Positions 25,789 to 34,438 of a stretch of DNA of 64,000 bases are shown piece by piece; the first letter of the stretch is position 1; each line of letters opens with the position of its first letter. This stretch comes from Subtercola endophyticus. Its GTDB lineage: Bacteria; Actinomycetota; Actinomycetes; Actinomycetales; Microbacteriaceae. Below the pieces are notes generated by a model. It did no database searches and was not told where the DNA came from. It saw nothing but the letters and a program-made list of their open reading frames with translations. The translations under genes and the position numbers were made by a program. Where the stretch lies: positions 2,418,001 to 2,482,000 of the forward strand of contig NZ_CP087997.1 in NCBI RefSeq assembly GCF_021044565.1. The letters are read 5' to 3'.

Positions 25789-27758
25789 GCGGGTCGGCGC
25801 AGGGCGCCGAGGCGGATGCTGCCTCTGATGCTGCCGCCCGCACGGATGCTGCTCCCCGCTCGCACGCTGCTCCCCTCTTACAGGTGCGCGACCTGACCGT
25901 GCGCTTCGGCGGCCGGATGCCCGTGGTCGACGGCATCTCGTTCGACATCGCCCCCGGTGAGATCTTCGGCCTCGTCGGAGAGTCGGGATCAGGCAAGAGC
26001 GTCACCTCGCGCGCCCTGCTCGGTCTGGCCGGATCGGGCTCGCGGGTGCAAGCGCAGAAGCTCTCGCTCGCGGCGGCCCGGCCGGCCGCCGGGGCGGGTG
26101 ACGGCATGACGGCAGGCGCGGCAGACCGGGCCCGTGCGGCAGGCTCAGCGGGCGCGGTCGCGGCAGAAGGCGCGGGCGCGGGCGTGCCGAACGGCGCGGG
26201 CGGAGGCGCGATCGTGGCGGACGGCGCGGGGGGCGGTGCTCTCGATCTGCTGCAGCTCGGCGCGCGGGCCTGGCGCAATGTGCGGGGGCCACGCATCGGG
26301 TACGTGCCGCAGGCCGCGCTCGTCGGGCTCGATCCGCTTCGTTCCGTGGGCCGCGACATCGACGATGTGCTGCGACTGCACACGCGGCTCACCCCCGCGC
26401 AGCGCCGCGCAGAAGTGGTCGAGCTGCTGGCGGCCGCAGGCGTTCCGGAGCCCGAGGAGCGTGCGGCCCAGCGCCCCTACGAGCTCTCGGGCGGGCTCCG
26501 CCAGCGTGCGCTGATCGCCGGCGCGATCGCCCTGCGGCCCAGCCTGCTCATCGCCGACGAGCCGACAACCGCTCTCGACGCGACCGTGCAGGCGGGCATC
26601 CTGGCCCTGCTGGAGCGCCTCGGCGACGAGGGAACCGCCATTCTGCTGATCAGCCACGACCTCGCGGTGGTCAGCCGGCTCGCGAATCGTGTTGCCGTGA
26701 TGCAGGCCGGCCGTATTGTCGAGCTCGGGCCCACCGAACAGGTGCTGCGTGCTCCTCAGCACGCCTACACCCGGCAGCTCGTGGCGGCGGTGCCGACCGA
26801 TCGGCCGCGCGGATCGCTGCTCGCCGGCGCTACCACCGCCAGCGCAGCCGCCGCCAGCGCTACCGCCCCCGGCGCAACCGCGACCCCGGCCCCTCCCGTA
26901 CCAGCGACTCTGACGCCTGCACTGGCGACCGTCGCCCCGCGGCCCACCCTCTCCGCACCGGCCGGGCCGCCGCGAGCGGGTGCGGCTCACCCTGCGCGCG
27001 CCGGCGCGGCCTCGCCGGCCGCCACTGCGAATCCGGTTCTCGAAGCGCTCGGAATCAGCAAGCGGTTCGGTGACCGCGCCGCCGTCGACGACGTCAGCTT
27101 CACCCTCGAGCGCGGTCGTACGCTCGGTCTGGTCGGCGAATCGGGCTCTGGCAAGACCACGGTCGCGCGGCTCGCACTTGCTCTGACCACCCCCGACGCC
27201 GGCGAAGTGCGCCTGCTCGGCGAACCCTGGAGCGACGTGCCCGAACGCCTCCGCCGCGCGCGTCGACCGCTCATCGGAGCCATCTACCAAGACGCCCTCA
27301 GCTCGTTCGACCCCCGGCTGACGGTGGGGCAAATTCTGTCTGATGCGAAGGCCGGCGGCCGATCATCCCGCACCCGAATCGACGACCTGCTCGATCAGGT
27401 GGGGCTCGTCAGCTCTGTCGCCGACCAGCGCCCGCGTTTTCTCTCCGGCGGCCAGCAACAACGTGTCGCCATCGCCCGCGCCCTCGCGCCGGGCCCCGAC
27501 GTGCTCATCTGCGATGAGCCGGTGTCGAGCCTCGACGTCTCGGTTCAGGCGCGCATCCTCGACCTGCTGGATGCCCTGCAGCGCGACCTCGGAGTCGCCT
27601 ACCTCTTCATCACCCACGACCTGGGCGTGGCGCGGCACATGAGCGACGACCTGCTCGTCATGCACGCCGGCCGCATCGTCGAATCCGGACCGACCGAGAC
27701 GGTCTTCACCTCTCCCCGCGACCCGTACACGAAACGGCTGCTGTCGGCCGTGCTCTGA
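25785..27758 (+). CDS. Fused double ABC ATPase (DppD-DppF-like)
   Basis: A 657-residue protein from GTG 25785, containing both ATPase halves of the importer in one chain. The first half has Walker [10 protein letters not shown], signature [15 protein letters not shown] and Walker [13 protein letters not shown]. The second has [28 protein letters not shown] and [12 protein letters not shown]. An unusual Ala/Gly-rich insert of about 60 residues lies in the first half between Walker A and the Q loop (YVPQ), and an Ala/Pro/Thr-rich linker joins the halves. The last 246 coding bases are duplicated at 28572-28817. Confidence 0.93.
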   Translation: MSGSAQGAEADAASDAAARTDAAPRSHAAPLLQVRDLTVRFGGRMPVVDGISFDIAPGEIFGLVGESGSGKSVTSRALLGLAGSGSRVQAQKLSLAAARPAAGAGDGMTAGAADRARAAGSAGAVAAEGAGAGVPNGAGGGAIVADGAGGGALDLLQLGARAWRNVRGPRIGYVPQAALVGLDPLRSVGRDIDDVLRLHTRLTPAQRRAEVVELLAAAGVPEPEERAAQRPYELSGGLRQRALIAGAIALRPSLLIADEPTTALDATVQAGILALLERLGDEGTAILLISHDLAVVSRLANRVAVMQAGRIVELGPTEQVLRAPQHAYTRQLVAAVPTDRPRGSLLAGATTASAAAASATAPGATATPAPPVPATLTPALATVAPRPTLSAPAGPPRAGAAHPARAGAASPAATANPVLEALGISKRFGDRAAVDDVSFTLERGRTLGLVGESGSGKTTVARLALALTTPDAGEVRLLGEPWSDVPERLRRARRPLIGAIYQDALSSFDPRLTVGQILSDAKAGGRSSRTRIDDLLDQVGLVSSVADQRPRFLSGGQQQRVAIARALAPGPDVLICDEPVSSLDVSVQARILDLLDALQRDLGVAYLFITHDLGVARHMSDDLLVMHAGRIVESGPTETVFTSPRDPYTKRLLSAVL

Positions 27759-27768
27759 CCCGTTCACC
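27513..27768 (+). repeat. Direct repeat, copy 1 of 2 (second copy 28572-28827)
   Basis: This 256-bp segment, covering the end of the double ABC ATPase gene and 10 bases after it, recurs 1059 bp downstream without any insertion or deletion and with only scattered base changes. Both copies end with the same CCGTTCACC, after which the sequences diverge sharply, marking a segmental duplication junction. Confidence 0.95.
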
Positions 27769-27836
27769 ACGGGCTGAACTTCGGCATTCGTCGTGAGGTC
27801 GCTTCGGCATTGGTGCCCCTGAAGTACGATCTGTGC

Positions 27837-28361
27837 ATGATCGTTTGGCTGAACGGCACCCACGGTGTGGGCAAGACGACCACGGCCGAGCTTCTGCAGC
27901 CCCTGCTGCCCGACTCGCGAATTCTCGACGCCGAGAAGGTCGGCGAAGTGCTCATGGACATCAAACCGGGCCTGCCGCACACGACCAACTTCCAGCACTG
28001 GGATCCGTGGCGGCCCCTCGTCGTCGAAACCGCGCGCCGCGTCATCCAGTACACCGGCGGCACCCTCATCATGCCGATGACCGTGCTCGTCGAAAGCTAT
28101 TGGCGAGAGATCAGCGAGGGTCTGGCAACCCACGACGTTCGGATTCAGCACTTCGTGCTCCACGCCGACCAAGCCACCCTGCGCGAACGCATCCTCAACG
28201 ACGCCGTTCTCGGCCCGTCGGCGTTCCGCTTCGAGTACGTCGACCCCTACGCCGAGGCCGCCCGCACCTGGCTGCACGCCGAGGCAGAGGTGATCGACAC
28301 CACGCAGCTGACGCCACACCAGGCCGCGCAACAGATCGCAGAATCCGTACAGTCGCGCTGA
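27837..28361 (+). CDS. P-loop kinase-like ATPase (TmrB-like)
   Basis: A 174-residue protein from ATG 27837. The N terminus is a nucleotide-binding strand and loop (MIVWLNGTHGVGKTTTAELL). Downstream are DAEKVGEVL, TLIMPMTVLVESYW and a lid-like region with LRERILND. This layout matches small AAA/adenylate-kinase-like proteins often annotated as tunicamycin-resistance TmrB-like. The substrate is unknown. It lies between the two copies of the duplicated ABC segment and appears intact. Confidence 0.8.
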   Translation: MIVWLNGTHGVGKTTTAELLQPLLPDSRILDAEKVGEVLMDIKPGLPHTTNFQHWDPWRPLVVETARRVIQYTGGTLIMPMTVLVESYWREISEGLATHDVRIQHFVLHADQATLRERILNDAVLGPSAFRFEYVDPYAEAARTWLHAEAEVIDTTQLTPHQAAQQIAESVQSR

Positions 28362-28420
28362 CTCGATCGCGCGAGCAAGGCCTCCCGAGACGCACCGTAC
28401 CGCGACGAGAACAGCGACGG

Positions 28421-28564
28421 TTAGATGCCGAAGGCGGTGTTGTCGACCGTGAAGTAGCACAGGCCGCTCGACGGGCCGAAGTGGTCGCCGTCGAACGCAA
28501 CGACCCGCCACGAGTACGATCCAGGCACGAAGGTGTCGGAAGGAAGCCACACGCTTTGCAGCCC
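28421..28564 (-). pseudogene. C-terminal remnant of a secreted beta-rich protein
   Basis: A minus-strand frame ends at TAA 28421-28423 and reads backward only to about 28564, where the duplicated ABC segment begins. It encodes about 47 residues with [18 protein letters not shown] and [12 protein letters not shown], resembling the last strands of a fibronectin- or Ig-like surface domain. No start codon or upstream part exists, so it is a broken gene whose 5' part was lost at the rearrangement junction. Confidence 0.6.
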
Positions 28565-28571
28565 CTGTTGT

Positions 28572-28817
28572 GATGAGCCGGTCTCGAGCCTCGACGTCTC
28601 GGTTCAGGCGCGCATCCTCCACCTGCTGGATGCCCTGCAGCACGACCTAGGAGTCGCCTACCTCTTCATCACCCACGACCTGGGCGTGGCGCGGCACATG
28701 AGCGACGACCTGCTCGTCATGCACGCCGGCCGCATCGTCGAATCCGGACCGACCGAGACGGTCTTCACCACTCCCCGCGACCCGTACACCAAACGCCTGC
28801 TGTCGGCCGTGCTCTGA
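28572..28817 (+). pseudogene. Truncated duplicate of ABC ATPase C terminus
   Basis: Encodes the last 81 residues of the double ABC ATPase, from the Walker B aspartate (DEPVSSLD) to the common end KRLLSAVL, with a few changes (ILHLL for ILDLL, QHDLG for QRDLG, TTPRD for TSPRD). It lacks Walker A and the signature motif and cannot be a working ATPase. An in-frame start upstream (about 28533) exists, but there is no sign of selection for expression. Confidence 0.9.
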
Positions 28818-28894
28818 CCCGTTCACCGTTCGGTTTTCCTTGCCTCGGCCGCTCTTCAGGGTGATGATGGTGTGCAAAAGCTGAAAGGCGAATC

Positions 28895-29269
28895 ATGCCT
28901 GAACCGACTTCTGGCGCTCACGAGCCGACGGATACGGACGAGCTGAGAGGCAAGCTGAAACGTACCGAGATCCAGCACGTCTCCTCCTCGATCCCCGGCC
29001 GCGATATTGTGCAAGTGCTCACCGAGATCCCCGTCGACGTGTCGTCGGGTTGGCATCACCATCCGGGTGAAGAGGTCGGCTACATCGTGGCCGGCCGAGT
29101 GCGAATGGAACGCGAAGACCGCACCACGCAGATTCTGAACGCCGGAGACGGGTTTGTGATCCCGCCCGGAGTGCCGCACAACGCAACCGACCTCGGACCG
29201 GATACCGGGCGGATGCTCTCGACCTACATCGTGCAGACGGGCGCACCCATTTCCACTTTGGAACACTAG
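28895..29269 (+). CDS. Cupin-domain protein
   Basis: A 124-residue single-domain cupin from ATG 28895. The metal-binding motif 1 reads GWHHHPGEEVGYIVAGRV and motif 2 reads GDGFVIPPGVPHNATD, giving the usual His/Glu/His ligands. Small cupins serve as dioxygenases, isomerases or ligand sensors; the function here is unknown. It lies 39 bp upstream of an alpha/beta hydrolase gene on the same strand, and the two probably form a small operon acting on a common substrate. Confidence 0.88.
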   Translation: MPEPTSGAHEPTDTDELRGKLKRTEIQHVSSSIPGRDIVQVLTEIPVDVSSGWHHHPGEEVGYIVAGRVRMEREDRTTQILNAGDGFVIPPGVPHNATDLGPDTGRMLSTYIVQTGAPISTLEH

Positions 29270-29308
29270 CCCCGCTGCGCGGAACATCGACAACGAAGGA
29301 GTAGTCAG

Positions 29309-30145
29309 ATGGGCACGATCACCGTCGGTGAAGAGAACTCGACACCGATCCAGTTGTATTACGACGACCAAGGCTCGGGGCGCCCTGTCGTTCTGCTCGC
29401 GGGTTGGCCGTTCGACGCTCGCTCGTGGGAACCCCAGCTGCACCCACTGCTGAACGCCGGCTACCGAGTAATCAGTGTGGACAGAAGAGGCTTCGGCCGC
29501 TCGAGTTCCGCGACCATCGGGTACGACTTCGATACTCTCAGCGCCGATGTCGATGTACTGCTGAACACCCTCGATCTCCACGACATCACGCTGGTGGGTT
29601 TCTCGCTCGGCACGGGCGAGGTGGCGAGATACATCGGGCGTTACGGTACGTCTAGGCTGCGCAGCGCCGCCCTCCTCGAGAGCCTCACCCCCTCGTTCGT
29701 GAGGAGCGCAGACAATCCGAACGGAGTGGATGAGACGGCGGTAACGGGAGTGCAAGATGCCATCCGAGCTGACCGTTTCGCGTGGTTGACGGGAATGATG
29801 AACAACTTTCTCAACCTCGACGACTACCAAGGCACCCTCGTAAGCGAAGACACGGTGCGAGCGATGTGGTCGGCTGGCGCTAGCGCGTCACCCTATGCGA
29901 CGTCGGCGTGCCCTCGCCTGTGGCTCGAAGATTTCAGCGCTGACCTCGAGCGGGTCGACATACCCATGTTGATCATGCACGGCACCGCAGATCGCATCCT
30001 GTCTCTCGAGGGTCAGGGCCGCCGAGCGCACCAAGCGCTTCCTGACGCCCGCTACATCGAAGTCGAGGGAGGCCCCCACATCAACCCGGTCACCCACAGC
30101 GACGTCGTCAACCGCGAGCTCCTCCGATTCCTCGACGGGCACTGA
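29309..30145 (+). CDS. Alpha/beta hydrolase (chloroperoxidase/esterase type)
   Basis: A 278-residue hydrolase. The oxyanion strand reads VVLLAGWPFDARSWEPQL, the nucleophile elbow is GFSLGTGE (Ser near residue 98), the acid is in MHGTADRIL and the catalytic His in EGGPHINPVTHSD. The fold and spacing match cofactor-free haloperoxidase-like esterases. Likely cytoplasmic. RBS AAGGAG precedes ATG 29309. A strong terminator overlaps its stop codon. Confidence 0.92.
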   Translation: MGTITVGEENSTPIQLYYDDQGSGRPVVLLAGWPFDARSWEPQLHPLLNAGYRVISVDRRGFGRSSSATIGYDFDTLSADVDVLLNTLDLHDITLVGFSLGTGEVARYIGRYGTSRLRSAALLESLTPSFVRSADNPNGVDETAVTGVQDAIRADRFAWLTGMMNNFLNLDDYQGTLVSEDTVRAMWSAGASASPYATSACPRLWLEDFSADLERVDIPMLIMHGTADRILSLEGQGRRAHQALPDARYIEVEGGPHINPVTHSDVVNRELLRFLDGH

Positions 30146-30174
30146 AAGGCCCCCTGCCAAGTACCGGGCCTTTT
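30144..30174 (+). terminator. Terminator after hydrolase gene
   Basis: Stem AAAGGCCC/GGGCCTTT followed by a T-run at the stop codon of the hydrolase gene: a typical intrinsic terminator. Confidence 0.85.
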
Positions 30175-30191
30175 TCGCGTTCGCCTGCCGG

Positions 30192-30224
30192 GGGTTATAG
30201 GCGGAAACGTGTGGATGGGATTGG
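30192..30224 (+). repeat. Left terminal inverted repeat of the IS
   Basis: Outer 11 bases and bases 17-28 are identical to the right repeat at 31402-31434 read in reverse complement. Confidence 0.9.
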
Positions 30225-30277
30225 TGTTTAGCCGCGTGGTTCCGGGCTGAATCGGGGGTTGTTATGGTCGGGCACCC

Positions 30278-31396
30278 TTGGGTGTGGCTTTTCCCTCGAA
30301 CACGACGACCTGTGTGATATGCGCAACCGTGCTGGTGAAGAACGGCCGCACCGCGGCTGGAACTCAGCGCTGGCGATGCCCGAACTGCGGCTCGTCTGCA
30401 GTTCGCAAACGACCGGACGTGACCAGGCGGGAGCAGCTGCGCCGGTTCCTGGAATGGCTCAGCAGCAATGAGCCGCAACCACGGCTCGGCGACACCAGCA
30501 CGGGCCGGTCGTTCCGGTACGAGACAGCATGGTGCTGGGATATCCAACCCACCCTCGGCCCATCGACGAAAACACATCACGCGATCCTCGTCGATGGACT
30601 CTGGGTCGGCACCTGGTGCCTCCTCATCGCGGTCAGTGACCAACTCGACGTCCTCGGCTGGCAATGGTGCGGAAGCGAATCCGTCGCCGCCTGGACAGCG
30701 CTCCTGCAGCAGATCCCCGCCCCTGCGGTGATCGTGTCCGACGGCGGCACCGGCCTGCCATCAGCGATCAGGAAGTGTTGGCCAGAGACGAAACATCAAC
30801 GCTGCCTGTTCCACATCCAAATGAACATCAGCCGGCACCTGACCTTCAAACCCCGAACCGACGCCGGCCGCGCCCTGCTCGGCCTCTCCAAAGCACTCTC
30901 TAAAGTGCACACCACCGATGACGCCATTCAATGGCGGGTACAGCTGGATCAGTGGTGGCAGGCCTTCGGGCACCTCACCAAAGAACGCACCGTGATCCGG
31001 GACGGGAAGTTCTGGTTCACCCACGAACGACTCAGGAAAGCATGGCAACTCCTCGCACGCGTCACAAAAGACGGCACCCTCTTCACCTACGTGACCTACG
31101 GCAACCCACGCACCACGAGCCCACTCGAGGGCGGCATCAACGCCCAAATCCGCACCAGACTCCGAGCCCACCGCGGCATGACCGAACCCCACATGAAACG
31201 CGCCGCCGAGTGGTACCTGACCCTGCACGAACTCAGCATCAACGACGCCCTCAGCCACGCCAACCAGCACACCGCGAACCCCACACACCCGACCCCCGAA
31301 TCAGCCGAGGAGCCCGACACGCCAACCCTCTACGACACCGGACTCAACGCCGAAGAAGGCCTCTGGACCCGCGCAGGCTGGGCAGGACCGTCATGA
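30278..31396 (+). CDS. IS1249-like transposase
   Basis: A 372-residue transposase (start TTG 30278, or GTG 30284). The N terminus has a zinc ribbon (CVIC at 12-15 and CPNC at 34-37). The DDE catalytic triad is visible as D106 (HAILVDGLW), D155 (VIVSDGGTG) and E284 (SPLEGGINAQIR), with the helical insertion between the second D and E that is typical of the IS256 superfamily (CLFHIQMN motif). The frame is intact, so the element may be active. Confidence 0.92.
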   Translation: MGVAFPSNTTTCVICATVLVKNGRTAAGTQRWRCPNCGSSAVRKRPDVTRREQLRRFLEWLSSNEPQPRLGDTSTGRSFRYETAWCWDIQPTLGPSTKTHHAILVDGLWVGTWCLLIAVSDQLDVLGWQWCGSESVAAWTALLQQIPAPAVIVSDGGTGLPSAIRKCWPETKHQRCLFHIQMNISRHLTFKPRTDAGRALLGLSKALSKVHTTDDAIQWRVQLDQWWQAFGHLTKERTVIRDGKFWFTHERLRKAWQLLARVTKDGTLFTYVTYGNPRTTSPLEGGINAQIRTRLRAHRGMTEPHMKRAAEWYLTLHELSINDALSHANQHTANPTHPTPESAEEPDTPTLYDTGLNAEEGLWTRAGWAGPS

Positions 31397-31401
31397 CACG
31401 C

Positions 31402-31434
31402 CCGAACCCATCCACACGATCTTGCCTATAACCC
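31402..31434 (-). repeat. Right terminal inverted repeat of the IS
   Basis: Reverse complement begins GGGTTATAGGC, as at the left end, and is followed directly by the second copy of the target duplication CCTGCCGG. Confidence 0.9.
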
Positions 31435-31464
31435 CCTGCCGGGGGCAGGCGAAGCCATAGGAGC

Positions 31465-31507
31465 GCGTTGAAAAGGCCCCCTGCAAAGCAGGAGGCCTTT
31501 TCAACGC
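31465..31507. terminator. Terminator of tRNA-Gln
   Basis: A 14-bp stem (31465-31478 with 31494-31507) plus an inner CCTGC/GCAGG stem. It touches the 3' end of tRNA-Gln and its leftward transcript ends in GGCCTTTTC. Confidence 0.8.
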
Positions 31508-31578
31508 TGGGGTACCTGGACTCGAACCAAGAACAAAAGAATCAGAATCTTCCGTGTTGCCAATTACACCATACCCCA
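31507..31578 (-). tRNA. tRNA-Gln (anticodon CTG)
   Basis: Leftward gene of 72 bases. Acceptor TGGGGTA pairs with TACCCCA, discriminator base G, anticodon loop TTCTGAT gives CTG, T loop TTCGAGT. The TGGGGTAT start is typical of bacterial tRNA-Gln. CCA is not encoded. Confidence 0.93.
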
Positions 31579-31716
31579 ATGGCCTAAACCGAAGCCCGGG
31601 CCAGCTAGTTACTTTAGCCTACGTTGGGGCTGCGCCCAAACCGAGGGCGGCTCGACCTCGAGGCCGGGGTATGTCGGCCACGGGCATCCGCTCGCCGACG
31701 GATGCCCGTGCACTGG

Positions 31717-32139
31717 TCACGCCGCCGGCGCACCCGCCACGTTGACGAGCCAGGCCACACCGAACGGGTCGACGCACATGCCGAACGTGTCGCCCCAGGG
31801 GGCGGTGTTCAGCGGCATCGTGATGGTTCCGCCTTCAGAGAGCTTGGCGTAGTAGCCCGAAAGCTCCTCGAGATCATCTGCCGGCCCGCTCAGCGAGACC
31901 GAGATGTTGTCGCCCGGGTTGTACCCCATGCGGTTCGGGGTATCGGCCGCCATGAGGGTGAAGCCGCTGGGCGTGGTCAGTTGGGCGTGCATGATCTTGA
32001 AGCCCTCGCTCGGGTCTTCGCTGGCATGGAACTCTTCGAACGTGCTGATGGTGAGCTCGCCACCGAATATGGTCTGGTAGAAGTCGATCGCCGCACGGGC
32101 GTTGTCGCGAAAGCTGAGGTACGGGTTGAGAATGGCCAT
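31717..32139 (-). CDS. PhnB-like VOC protein
   Basis: A 140-residue protein from ATG 32139 with AAGGAG upstream. It has the PhnB/3-demethylubiquinone-type VOC pattern: AILNPYLSFRDNARAAIDFY, FGGELTISTFEEF, and the closing GDTFGMCVDPFGVAWLVNV. The family has a glyoxalase-like fold, and members are often of unknown substrate despite the PhnB name. It is divergent from an NADP-dependent oxidoreductase gene and may share a control region containing three short ATGGCA(A/C)CGAAG-like repeats. Confidence 0.88.
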   Translation of the reverse strand: MAILNPYLSFRDNARAAIDFYQTIFGGELTISTFEEFHASEDPSEGFKIMHAQLTTPSGFTLMAADTPNRMGYNPGDNISVSLSGPADDLEELSGYYAKLSEGGTITMPLNTAPWGDTFGMCVDPFGVAWLVNVAGAPAA

Positions 32140-32356
32140 GAGAGTGCTCCTTGTGTCGTTCCCCCGGCTGAATGATGCCCCCATTATGACGCCCGGCACC
32201 CTTGTTAGGGAATGGCAACGAAGTATCAGGCGATGGCACCGAAGGTGGGAATGACAACGCTTCGTGCGACGTTGGCCCCCCCAGACGCGCATGCGGCCAG
32301 CGCGATGGCCGCCTATCCCGAGTGACCCGATGACGGGCATTCGAACAAGGAGAAGC

Positions 32357-33307
32357 ATGTCTCTGCCAACCCACGCCCGCGCCGTTCAGATCGACCGCTA
32401 CGGTACTCGTGACGAACTGCACATCGCGAGCATCCCGATGCCCGTGCCTGCCGAAGGCGAAGTGCTCGTCGAGGTCAAGGCCGCCGGCATCAACCCGGGC
32501 GAAGCCGCCATTCGCCGCGGCGACCTGGCCGCCATGTGGCCGTCGACGTTTCCGTCAGGCGAAGGCAGCGACCTCGCCGGCGTCGTCGTGGCGCTCGGCC
32601 CCGGCGTGACCGACTTCGCGGTCGGCAACGAGGTGCTCGGCTTCAGCTTCACGCGCTCGAGCCACGCCACGCACACCGCGGTTCCGGTCACGCAACTCAT
32701 CACCAAGCCGGCCGAACTCAGCTGGCCCGTCGCGGGCGCGCTGTACGTCGTCGGCGCCACCGCCTATGCGGCCGTTCGGGCCGTGGATGCGCAGCCGGGC
32801 GAGACGGTCGCCGTCTCCGCAGCGGCCGGCGGTGTCGGCACCATCGTGGTGCAGTTGCTCGCGCGAAAGGGCGTTCGGGTGCTCGGCATCGCGTCTGCCG
32901 CGAACGATTCGTGGCTTGTTTCGCATGGTGCTGTTCCGGTTCATTACGGGGCTTCGGATGACCTCTCCGAACTGGCGGCGAATCTGACCGCCGCGGCGCC
33001 GAGCGGCATCGACGCGTTCATCGACCTGTTCGGGCCGCAGTACCTGCAGCTCGCTGTCGATCTGGGCATCGCGCGCGACCGCATCGAGACGATCGCCAGC
33101 TTCGCGAAGGCGGCCGAGCTCGGTACGAAGTCCGAGGGCAGCGTTGACGCCTCGACGCGTGAGGTGCTGACCGAGGTGGCGGGGCTCGTGGCGAGCGGCG
33201 AGGTAGAGATTCCGATCGCTGCGACGTACCCGCTCGACGACGTGCAGGCCGCGTTCGAGCAACTCGAGCAGCGCCACACGCGCGGCAAGATCGTGCTCAT
33301 TCCGTAA
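32357..33307 (+). CDS. NADP-dependent zinc-free MDR oxidoreductase (quinone reductase-like)
   Basis: A 316-residue medium-chain dehydrogenase/reductase from ATG 32357 with AAGGAG upstream. GroES-like domain: VEVKAAGINPGEAAIRRG and FPSGEGSDLAGVVVALG. Nucleotide domain: AVSAAAGGVGTIVVQLLARKG (AxxGGVG). No zinc ligands are evident, so it fits the quinone oxidoreductase/zeta-crystallin branch. It is cytoplasmic and reduces quinones or enones with NADPH. Divergent from the PhnB-like gene. Confidence 0.9.
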   Translation: MSLPTHARAVQIDRYGTRDELHIASIPMPVPAEGEVLVEVKAAGINPGEAAIRRGDLAAMWPSTFPSGEGSDLAGVVVALGPGVTDFAVGNEVLGFSFTRSSHATHTAVPVTQLITKPAELSWPVAGALYVVGATAYAAVRAVDAQPGETVAVSAAAGGVGTIVVQLLARKGVRVLGIASAANDSWLVSHGAVPVHYGASDDLSELAANLTAAAPSGIDAFIDLFGPQYLQLAVDLGIARDRIETIASFAKAAELGTKSEGSVDASTREVLTEVAGLVASGEVEIPIAATYPLDDVQAAFEQLEQRHTRGKIVLIP

Positions 33308-33413
33308 GGTGCGCTGCCGAGTGCGACGTTTCCGGTCGAGATGAGCCGCCGCGGCGGCCGCTCTCGACCGGAAAGGTCGCGCTCGCCACGGCGACGGGCG
33401 CAGGCGCGGCCGG

Positions 33414-34436
33414 TTAGAGCAGGCCGATGAGGTGGCGGTTGAGGGCGGCGGCCACGCGAGCGCCTTGTCCGGCCGCCACGATGAGCTGCTGCGGTCCGGG
33501 TGGGGTGGAGTCGCCAGCGGCGAAGACACCGGGCACCGACGCGCGGCCGAGGTCGTCGACCACGAGCAGGTGGTCGTCGGCGATGGCGAGGCCGAGCATC
33601 CGCTCGTAGTCGAGCGCGGTCGAATAGCTGGGGCGTACGAATCCACCGCTGCGAACGACGACGGTGCCGTCGGTGAGCGAGACGCCGGTCATACCGTCGC
33701 GGTCACCCTCGATGTCGGCGATGGGGCGGCGTTCCACGGCGATTCCGCGGGCATCCAGTGCGGCTTCGTCGGCCGCTGAGAGCTCGGCGATGCCGTTGGT
33801 GAAGACGATGAGGTCGTTGGTCCACTGCGCCAGCAAGAGCGCGCGCTCGGCGAGATCGGGCGATTCTCCGATGAGGGCGAGCGGAGCATCCGACTTCTCG
33901 TAGCCGTCGCACTCGGTGCAGCTGTGCAGGCTCGTTCCGTAATACGCGCGGATGCTCGGCAGCGCCGGCAGCGTCTCGACGAGGCCCGTGGCGATGAGCA
34001 CCGCGCGGGCCGTCGCGACCCGGTCGCCCGAACCACGGATGCCCGTCGAGTGCGCGACGAAGAGCTCGCCCTCCGGCGCGGCGCGGGTGCCCAGCTGCGG
34101 CTCGGGCACACGCTCGATCGAGGTGACGAGGCCCTGGTGGAACGTCGCTTCAGGGTAGCCCTCGAACTCGGCTCGGCCGAGCTTGCGCAGTTCGAGCGGA
34201 GAGATTCCGTCGCGCGAGAGAAATCCGTGCGACTTGAGGGTTGCCGAGTGCCGCGGGCGGTTGCTGTCGAGCATGAGCACCCGGCGCCGCGCCCGAACGA
34301 GGTTCAGCCCGGCGCTGAGCCCGGCGGGGCCGGCGCCGATGACGATGACGTCGAACACCTCAGCGGTCGGCTCGACGCCGCCGACGACCTCGCTCAACGG
34401 GCCAGAGTTCGAGCCCGACGTCGTTGTCTCCGCCAC
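33414..34436 (-). CDS. Thioredoxin-reductase-like FAD/NAD(P) oxidoreductase
   Basis: A 340-residue flavoprotein; GTG 34436 starts 3 bases past the gltX stop codon, so it is probably co-transcribed with gltX. FAD loop: VIVIGAGPAGLSAGLNLVRA. Closing FAD motif: GVFAAGDSTPPGPQQ. The redox site differs from classical thioredoxin reductase: CTECDG stands where CATCDG is usual, keeping both cysteines. The NADPH loop reads ALIGESPDLAERA rather than GGGxS/A, suggesting altered pyridine-nucleotide use. It may reduce a thioredoxin-like protein or act as a dithiol oxidase in secondary metabolism. Confidence 0.85.
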   Translation of the reverse strand: MAETTTSGSNSGPLSEVVGGVEPTAEVFDVIVIGAGPAGLSAGLNLVRARRRVLMLDSNRPRHSATLKSHGFLSRDGISPLELRKLGRAEFEGYPEATFHQGLVTSIERVPEPQLGTRAAPEGELFVAHSTGIRGSGDRVATARAVLIATGLVETLPALPSIRAYYGTSLHSCTECDGYEKSDAPLALIGESPDLAERALLLAQWTNDLIVFTNGIAELSAADEAALDARGIAVERRPIADIEGDRDGMTGVSLTDGTVVVRSGGFVRPSYSTALDYERMLGLAIADDHLLVVDDLGRASVPGVFAAGDSTPPGPQQLIVAAGQGARVAAALNRHLIGLL

Positions 34437-34438
34437 CG

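Larger units (their letters stand above)
30192..31434 (+). mobile_element. IS256-superfamily insertion sequence (IS1249-like)
   Basis: A complete insertion sequence. Terminal inverted repeats (30192-30224 and 31402-31434) match at about 28 of 33 positions: GGGTTATAGGC at both tips and GTGTGGATGGG further in. The flanks carry a direct duplication CCTGCCGG (30184-30191 and 31435-31442; a ninth base also matches), the length made by IS256-type elements. It carries one transposase gene. Removal of the IS and one duplication copy restores a continuous palindrome, so insertion was into a hairpin. Confidence 0.93.
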
